Source of the DNA: Euperipatoides rowelli
Lineage: Eukaryota; Onychophora; Udeonychophora; Euonychophora; Peripatopsidae
Direction: 5' to 3' (one strand)
DNA: 10,849 bases
Assembly: GCA_003024985.2 (NCBI GenBank)
Contig: PXIH01S0005878.1
Below the pieces are notes generated by a model, which was not told the origin of the DNA, did not search any database, and was given only the letters and a program-made list of their open reading frames with translations. A program made the position numbers and the translations under genes. This document shows, in pieces, positions 8,461 through 10,849 of the stretch. Numbering within the stretch: the stretch's first letter is position 1; each line of letters opens with the position of its first letter.

Positions 8461-9006
8461 TTGTACTGTCCCTGGCTCAACCATGTCTCAACCATGGAGA
8501 AAGCGTCCATGCGAATAGTACTGTGCCTGGCTCAACCATGTCTAGGCCATGGATAAAATGTCCATGCGAATAGTACTATACCTGGCTCAACCATGTCTCA
8601 GCCATGGATAAAGTGACCATGTGAATAGTACTGAGCCTGGCTCAACCATGTCTCAGCAATGTTTAAAGTGTCCCTGTGAATAGTACTGTCCCTAGCTCAA
8701 CCATGTCTCAGACATGTTAAAGTGTCCATATGAATACTACTGTCCCTGGCTCAACCATGTCTCAGCCATGGTTAAAGTGTCCATGTGAATAGAACTGTTC
8801 CTTAGCCAGGGTTACAGTATCCATGTGAATTGCACTGTCCCTGCTCAACCGTGTCTCAGTCATGGTTAAAGTGTCCATGTGAATAGTACTATCCAGGGCT
8901 CAACCATGTCTAAGCCTCGGATAAAGTGTCCTGTGAATAGCACTGTCCCTGCTCAACCGTGTCTCAGCCATAGTTTAAGTGTCCATGTGAATAGTACTGT
9001 CCCAGG
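8461..9006. repeat. Higher-order repeat, copy 2 (one monomer shorter)
   Basis: Copy 2 starts with the same TTGTACTGTCCCTGG...GGAGAAAG variant, about 54 of 57 bases identical to copy 1, exactly 587 bp downstream. The shortened unit recurs at 8792-8831, 38 of 40 identical, but only 533 bp after its partner, so one monomer between positions 5 and 7 has been lost here or gained in copy 1. It breaks off at 9006, where a new higher-order copy should begin. Confidence 0.85.
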
Positions 9007-9026
9007 TAGTACTATTCGCATGGACA
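9007..9026 (-). repeat. Inverted satellite monomer fragment
   Basis: These 20 bases, starting TAGTACTATTCGCATGG, are the exact reverse complement of 8559-8578. It is the only inverted piece in the array and joins the last direct monomer to a non-satellite segment, marking a rearrangement junction. Confidence 0.85.
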
Positions 9027-9134
9027 ATTGAAAAAATGAAACTATAAAAAAGACTCGGAGTAAACGTGTATGATAAATTTAAAAAAAAAAAAACTTCTAT
9101 TCTTTTGAAATGCCAATACTCCGATGCTATGAAC
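9026..9134. repeat. 109-bp dispersed repeat, copy inside the satellite
   Basis: This AT-rich segment interrupts the array and matches 9811-9922 from end to end, in the same orientation, with four substitutions (all transitions) plus length changes in A runs. Both copies end GATGCTATGAAC. At the right junction AAC abuts ATGTCTCAG, closely resembling the monomer's own AACCATGTCTCAG, so microhomology is possible. No terminal inverted repeats or target duplication are apparent, so duplication by template switching is more likely than transposition. Confidence 0.9.
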
Positions 9135-9330
9135 ATGTCTCAGTCATGGTTAAAGTGTCCATCTGAATTGTACTGTCACTAACTAAACCATGGCTTAGCT
9201 ACGATTAAAGTGTCCATGTAAATAGTGGTGTCCCTGGCTCAACCATGTCTCAACCAGCATTAAAGTATCCATGTGACTGCTACTGTCCATGACTCAACCA
9301 TGTCTCAGCCGCAGCTAAAGTGTCAATGGG
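9135..9330. repeat. Satellite array, right-hand block
   Basis: About 3.6 further monomers resume after the insert. The unit with TGTACTGTCACTAACT and GTCCATGTAAATAGTG matches the unit that follows the shortened monomer in higher-order copy 1 (from about 8298). This block therefore corresponds to the late part of a third higher-order copy whose first seven or eight monomers are missing. The array ends near 9330 where AT-rich DNA begins. Confidence 0.85.
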
Positions 9331-9810
9331 GACTAAATTATTTTCCTTATTTAAATTATTATTTATTTTAAAGATGTACATGTTTTTACACTTTATACAC
9401 AGTACATACATGAAAAATTCCACTTAAGAAACATAGTAAGCATTATGTTTATATTATTGTTATGTAAATTGATAGGCTGAAATTGATTTAATTACCCAAT
9501 ATGTAGGATGTTTGTTTCTAAATCGGAAAGCCCAAACAACATTCCACCATGCATAAACGCATCTCAACACATCATGGCTTTATTTTGTTAAATATTTTTG
9601 ATTATTTTCACATTTTAATAAAATGACACATTTTTGCTCGGGAAGGGGGGGGGGGGGAGAGACAACTACCATCTTCAACCTACCCCTCCCGATGTAATTG
9701 TTTATGAATAGTAAGGGAAATCTTAAAATATGGGATGTCGGATAATTTTCTAATTTATAATTATAAAGTGATAAATTATATTTTGAAACATAATAAATAA
9801 TTAAAAATAA
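9331..9810. other. AT-rich non-coding stretch with a G-run hairpin
   Basis: No gene is supported. A minus-strand open frame at 9580-9927 is phenylalanine/tyrosine/isoleucine-rich with a proline run encoded by the G tract, so it is a composition artefact. It also spans the 109-bp repeat. The conspicuous element is a run of 13 G at 9645-9657. Confidence 0.55.
9638..9692. repeat. G-rich inverted repeat around a 13-G run
   Basis: TCGGGAAGGGG (9638-9648) pairs with CCCCTCCCGA (9683-9692) with one bulged base, leaving about 34 bases between. In AT-rich DNA this is unusual and may be the relic of a repeat end. A similar but tighter G/C hairpin lies at 72-87. Confidence 0.5.
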
Positions 9811-9922
9811 AATTGAAAAAAATGAAACTATAAAAAAGATTCGGAGTGAACGTGTATAATAAATTAAAAAAAAAAAAAAAACTTCTATTCTTTTGAAATG
9901 CCAATACTTCGATGCTATGAAC
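9811..9922. repeat. 109-bp dispersed repeat, right copy (probable source)
   Basis: The matching copy is at 9026-9134, about 790 bp upstream, in direct orientation. This copy is embedded in AT-rich sequence like itself and shows no junction scars, so it is the more likely original. Confidence 0.85.
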
Positions 9923-10606
9923 TTCACTGTATTTATTACGGAGCAAATATGACATTAAAGTCTCCTGTGGGAATCTCTAGACTCCATTATTTTCCAAAAC
10001 AATCATCAACGAATAATCGTAAATCAATGTTAGTGAATTTGACTGTAATTTTTATTTCTATTAATGTTAAAGCTATATGATAAACATAATAATTAATAAA
10101 ATGGTTAGTCAATTTGAATTCTTTTTTTTTTTATTGGCATCAATGTTAAGGTTATATTAAAAAAAAAAAAAAATTAAGCTTTTAATAAATAACTACGATA
10201 AATTTAGGCCAAGTAAAATAAATTTTTCGTCTAGAATCTTCACAATAATATTGGTGCAAAAACAAAGCCAAATGTTTCCTCCGTTTTCAAAAATGTTTAA
10301 TACTGTTAAAACATAGTGATGTTTTTATTTAATGTAGAGGTGAGAGTAATAATAATCGAGAAAATTATTATTAATATGGCAATTATGTATTTTTTCTTTA
10401 ATTCTACTCAGTAGTCAAAAATGCTTAGAAATATACAGGCAACTACAACAGAAACTTTTATAGTGTATTACCAATGCTAGTTAAACTTTGTCATTTTGTT
10501 TTACAGTATTTTGCTAAAAATATAATGTAGGTTTAATTAATCAAATTTTTTTTTTTTATTTTAAAAGATGTTTAAATCTAAGAAAATAATAACATTTATT
10601 ATTTTC
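9923..10606. other. AT-rich non-coding stretch
   Basis: No gene is supported. The short open frame 9898-10080 begins inside the 109-bp repeat and has no recognisable domain. TTGTTTTACAG at 10497-10507 resembles a splice acceptor but no coding frame follows. Two diverged pieces near 10059 and 10138 (both containing CAATGTTAA or TAATGTTAA followed by a TATAT motif) look similar, but too weakly to call a repeat. The stretch would fit an intron or intergenic DNA left of the possible exon at 10654. Confidence 0.5.
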
Positions 10607-10643
10607 TATAATAGATGATGTAATTGTTACATAATCTATTATA
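10607..10643. repeat. 37-bp palindrome with 3-base loop
   Basis: Arms 10607-10623 and 10627-10643 are reverse complements at 16 of 17 positions around the loop TTG. It is A/T-rich, which raises the chance level, but arm length and tight loop are notable. It ends 10 bases before the candidate exon at 10654. Confidence 0.75.
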
Positions 10644-10653
10644 ACATTTTAAG

Positions 10654-10849
10654 CAAATACACATTTTATCTTTTCAATAAAGAATTGCTGTGGCTTCCAC
10701 AATGGTCAATCTACTGATGATTTGGCATTACGTGGTTCTGCTCATTTTACATTTGCAAAAAATAATTATTGTGGCTTCCATAATGGTCAATCTATTAATG
10801 GATTGACATATTGTCCTTATTCTCATTTTATCTGTGCAATAAAGAGTTG
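10654..10849 (+). CDS. Possible exon of a 27-residue tandem-repeat protein (partial)
   Basis: I do not recognise this protein. One plus-strand frame is open from 10653 to the window edge, about 65 codons, the last stop being TAA at 10650-10652. ATTTTAAG ending at 10653 could be a 3' splice site. The frame encodes two copies of CGFHNGQS at 10689-10712 and 10770-10793, exactly 81 bases (27 codons) apart. HF also recurs with the same spacing (HFIFSIKN, HFTFAKNN, HFICAIKS), so about two and a half units are present. Period divisible by three, a conserved Cys-Gly core and locally lower A/T content favour coding. Against this, a second frame is also open for about 46 codons and differences between units are mostly non-synonymous. 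It may instead be a non-coding minisatellite. Confidence 0.35.
10675..10849. repeat. 81-bp tandem repeat, two units plus start of a third
   Basis: TGTGGCTTCCA recurs at 10689 and 10770, ATGGTCAATCTA follows in both, and CAATAAAGAATTG (10675-10687) reappears as CAATAAAGAGTTG at 10837-10849, giving a constant 81-bp period. The units are clearly diverged between the conserved blocks. The array runs off the right edge. Confidence 0.85.

Larger units (their letters stand above)
7741..9006. repeat. Satellite array of 55-bp monomers, main block
   Basis: About 23 head-to-tail copies of a 55-bp unit fill the block; many units count exactly 55 (for example the one reading GTACTATGCCTGGCTCAACC at its start, near 7985). 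Typical segments are GGCTCAACCATGTCTCAG, CCATGGTTAAAGTGTCCATG and TGAATAGTACTGTCC. The monomer is far less AT-rich than the flanks. It contains an internal 7-bp dyad, AACCATG and CATGGTT separated by 7 bases. The left edge (7741 to about 7860) is degenerate, as commonly seen at array margins. Monomers differ from each other, but distinctive variants recur at a fixed longer spacing, so a higher-order repeat is present. No open frame runs through it. Confidence 0.93.

Noticed and set aside
7741-9330. CRISPR array
   Set aside because: The whole 55-bp unit is repeated with no unique spacers, monomers diverge throughout, and the context is a eukaryotic genome with a copia element. It is a satellite.
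9580-9927. 115-codon minus-strand open frame
   Set aside because: It is composed of AT-derived Phe/Tyr/Ile/Lys residues plus a proline run from the G tract, and it spans the 109-bp duplicated segment. No domain or codon signal supports a gene.
10059-10165. Two similar segments containing AATGTTAA followed by a TATAT motif
   Set aside because: Similarity is limited to about 25 AT-rich bases with several mismatches, near chance level in this composition.

Overview
The window looks like nuclear DNA of an invertebrate animal. It is strongly AT-rich with many A/T runs, contains no compact operon-like genes, and carries a Ty1/copia LTR retrotransposon whose primer-binding site matches the internal initiator-tRNA-Met type known from animal copia elements. 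An arthropod is plausible, but nothing here fixes the species. No intact host gene is visible. The only candidate host coding sequence is a possible repeat-encoding exon at the extreme right edge, running out of the window.

Layout. 1-1288: AT-rich non-coding DNA. 1289-1558: a short non-autonomous DNA transposon (MITE-like) with 30-bp terminal inverted repeats and an 8-bp candidate target duplication. 1559-2440: AT-rich, nothing supported. 2441-6970: a complete-length but dead copia element, LTR to LTR, plus strand: 5' LTR, tRNA-iMet-type PBS, gag, protease, integrase, reverse transcriptase, RNase H, purine tract, 3' LTR. At least fifteen frame changes and several stops break the single polyprotein. 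The nucleocapsid knuckle, protease, integrase and reverse transcriptase have each lost a key residue. The two LTRs are clearly diverged, and the 3' LTR carries a 58-bp near-perfect palindrome that the 5' LTR lacks. 6971-7740: unassigned DNA with one good match to an RFX-type X-box. 7741-9330: a satellite of about 26 diverged 55-bp monomers arranged in a higher-order repeat of about 587 bp. It is interrupted at 9007-9134 by an inverted monomer fragment joined to a copy of a 109-bp segment that also lies at 9811-9922. 9331-10606: AT-rich unassigned DNA with a G-rich hairpin. 10607-10643: a 37-bp palindrome. 10654-10849: an 81-bp tandem repeat, open in one frame and encoding a 27-residue repeat with a CGFHNGQS core.

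The parts do not form a working system. They record successive repeat activity: DNA-transposon insertion, retrotransposon insertion and decay, satellite amplification, and a template-switch-like rearrangement. The observations most worth checking are the satellite's higher-order structure with its interrupting duplication, the palindromic 3' LTR, the new MITE, and the right-edge repeat exon.
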